This document shows, piece by piece, positions 12,043-12,715 of a stretch of DNA of 12,715 nt (the first letter of the stretch is position 1; the number at the start of each line of letters is the position of its first letter). A program made the position numbers and the translations under genes. The stretch covers positions 111,122-123,836 of the forward strand of contig MU647050.1 in the NCBI GenBank assembly GCA_026770585.1. The letters run 5' to 3'. Origin of the DNA: Baffinella frigidus (lineage: Eukaryota; Cryptophyceae; Cryptomonadales; Baffinellaceae). The notes under the pieces are model-generated. The model was not told the origin of the DNA. It made no database searches and worked only from the letters and a program-made list of their open reading frames with translations.

Positions 12043-12224
12043 CAACACAGCGGGCTGCGAAGGTATTTTCTTTTCGGAGAAAGAATTCAAATTTTGCTTC
12101 TTTTTCGGTAATTTCGATCAATCTCATCAAATTTCGCCCTTTTGTGTGGAAAAACGCAACGTTTCCGAAGACATGAGTAGTGTCTTCGTGAAAAAACGTA
12201 GTCGAAACGTAGTCGGGCGGCAGT
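12043..12224. other. Unassigned AT-leaning sequence with one hairpin
   Basis: No element or gene recognised. CGAAGACA-TGAGTAG-TGTCTTCG (12166-12188) is an 8-base perfect stem, with further partial pairing of the neighbouring CGTTT and AAAAACG. Confidence 0.5.
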
Positions 12225-12715
12225 ACCTCGGCGCCCGGCGTGCGGAAGGGAACGGTTTGTTTGTTCGCGGCGCGAGCGCGCCCATCAACACTAAACTCTG
12301 AACACTGAACACTGAACACTGAACCCTGAACCCTGAACCCTGAACCCTGCACCCTGAACCCTGAACCCTGAACCCTGAACCGCTCAACCTTTAAACCCCA
12401 TACCCTACAACTGACAATGTGAATCTATCCCTTAAGTGGCAAGGGGGTCAAAATTGACCCCCACGAGGTCCTAGGCAGGTCCTAGGACCCTACGGTAGGG
12501 CGTATGCGCCTATTTGCCACTTGAGGGATACCTCGGCGCCCGGCTTTCGGAAGGGTGGGAAGGGTTTGTTTGTTCGTGGCATGAGCACGCCCATCAACCC
12601 TGAACCCTGAATCCTCAACCCTGAACCCTGAACCCTGAACCCTGGACCCTGGACCCTGAACCCTGAACCCTGAACCCTCAACCACTGAACCCTGAACCCT
12701 GAACCCTGGACCCTG
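12225..12715 (-). repeat. Duplicated unit: 65-bp leader plus CCCTGAA array, running off the end
   Basis: The leader ACCTCGGCGCCCGGCGTGCG, then GGTTTGTTTGTTCGCGGCGC and GCCCATCAAC at 12225-12289 recurs at 12530-12597 with about ten differences. Each copy leads directly into CCCTGAA heptamers (12290-12380 and 12598-12715; TTCAGGG on the minus strand). The first array starts with CACTGAA variants. The unit length is about 305 bases including B7. Minus-strand frames repeat GSGFRVQGSGFRVQ, the translation of the heptamer. Confidence 0.87.
12426..12530. mobile_element. Family B element, copy B7 (105 bp)
   Basis: Starts TATCCCTTAAGTGGCAAGGG and ends TTTGCCACTTGAGGGATA. Inner palindrome GGGGGTCAA-AA-TTGACCCCC at 12443-12462, then GAGGTCCTAGGCAGGTCC, CCCTACGGTAGGGCG and TATGCGCCTA. 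The terminal repeats here extend to GTGGCAA/TTGCCAC, again complementary and specific to this copy. Its right TA is followed by CCTCGGCGCC, and the element-free leader copy at 12224 reads TACCTCGGCGCC, consistent with insertion at TA. Confidence 0.92.

Noticed and set aside
12035-12685. Minus-strand frames with GSGFRVQGSGFRVQ repeats
   Set aside because: Translations of the TTCAGGG array; no independent evidence of a protein.
1-12715. CRISPR array or bacterial integron
   Set aside because: No regularly spaced identical short direct repeats with unique spacers, and the repeats are inverted foldback elements with target duplications in a eukaryote-like context.

Overview
The window looks like non-coding, repeat-saturated nuclear DNA from a eukaryote. 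Long degenerate arrays of the 7-base TTTAGGG/CCCTAAA telomere motif and its variants (TTTCGGG, TTTGGGG, TTCAGGG) occur at five places. This motif is typical of plants and many algal protists, including dinoflagellates and relatives. Base composition is near-balanced, microsatellites are frequent, and I found no tRNA, rRNA, bacterial operon signals or recognisable protein domain. My best inference is a subtelomeric or heterochromatin-like intergenic segment of an algal protist; the exact group cannot be decided from the sequence. No protein-coding gene is supported. The open frames that exist are under 125 codons and mostly read through repeats.

The content is a dense set of short inverted-repeat (foldback, MITE-like) elements. 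Letters are local names only. Family A (TACAGGGGTACCTCGCTCAT ends), family B (TATCCCTTAAGTGGC ends, often exactly 105 bp) and family H (TAGGGTAACGTCCTG ends) are bounded by TA and share CCTAGG and CCTACGGTAGG palindromes inside. Family D (TCATC or TTATC ends) makes 4-base target duplications and carries a common core: two facing copies of CAACGAAAATTACTACACA, 30 bases apart in four of five elements. Families C and E (CCACTCGAG ends) carry the same TACTACACA motif. There are also single large hairpins (J, F, G, K).

Layout: 1-1060 unassigned sequence with small palindromes; 1063-1475 CCCTAAA-like array; 1650-3310 cluster of A, B and C elements; 3390-5835 a roughly 100-bp G-rich repeat unit interrupted by J, D, B and F insertions, a TC microsatellite and a 105-bp tandem; 5842-7050 D, B, A, F, G and K elements; 7108-7455 degenerate telomere-like DNA ending in a perfect TAGGG array; 7551-7664 GA microsatellite; 7721-9011 D, E and B elements; 9111-9731 long TTTCGGG-type array; 9806-10895 C, E and G elements; 11018-12042 duplicated GC/AT-rich block and H elements; 12225-12715 a duplicated unit carrying CCCTGAA arrays with a B element between.

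The most interesting observation is that separate copies of the same element differ in sequence inside their stems while keeping both arms complementary (families B and E, and partly D). The second is that the same core occurs inside different terminal arms. Several insertions can be read against an empty copy of the same site in this window, so past mobility is well supported. No transposase is present, so movement must have depended on a protein encoded elsewhere.
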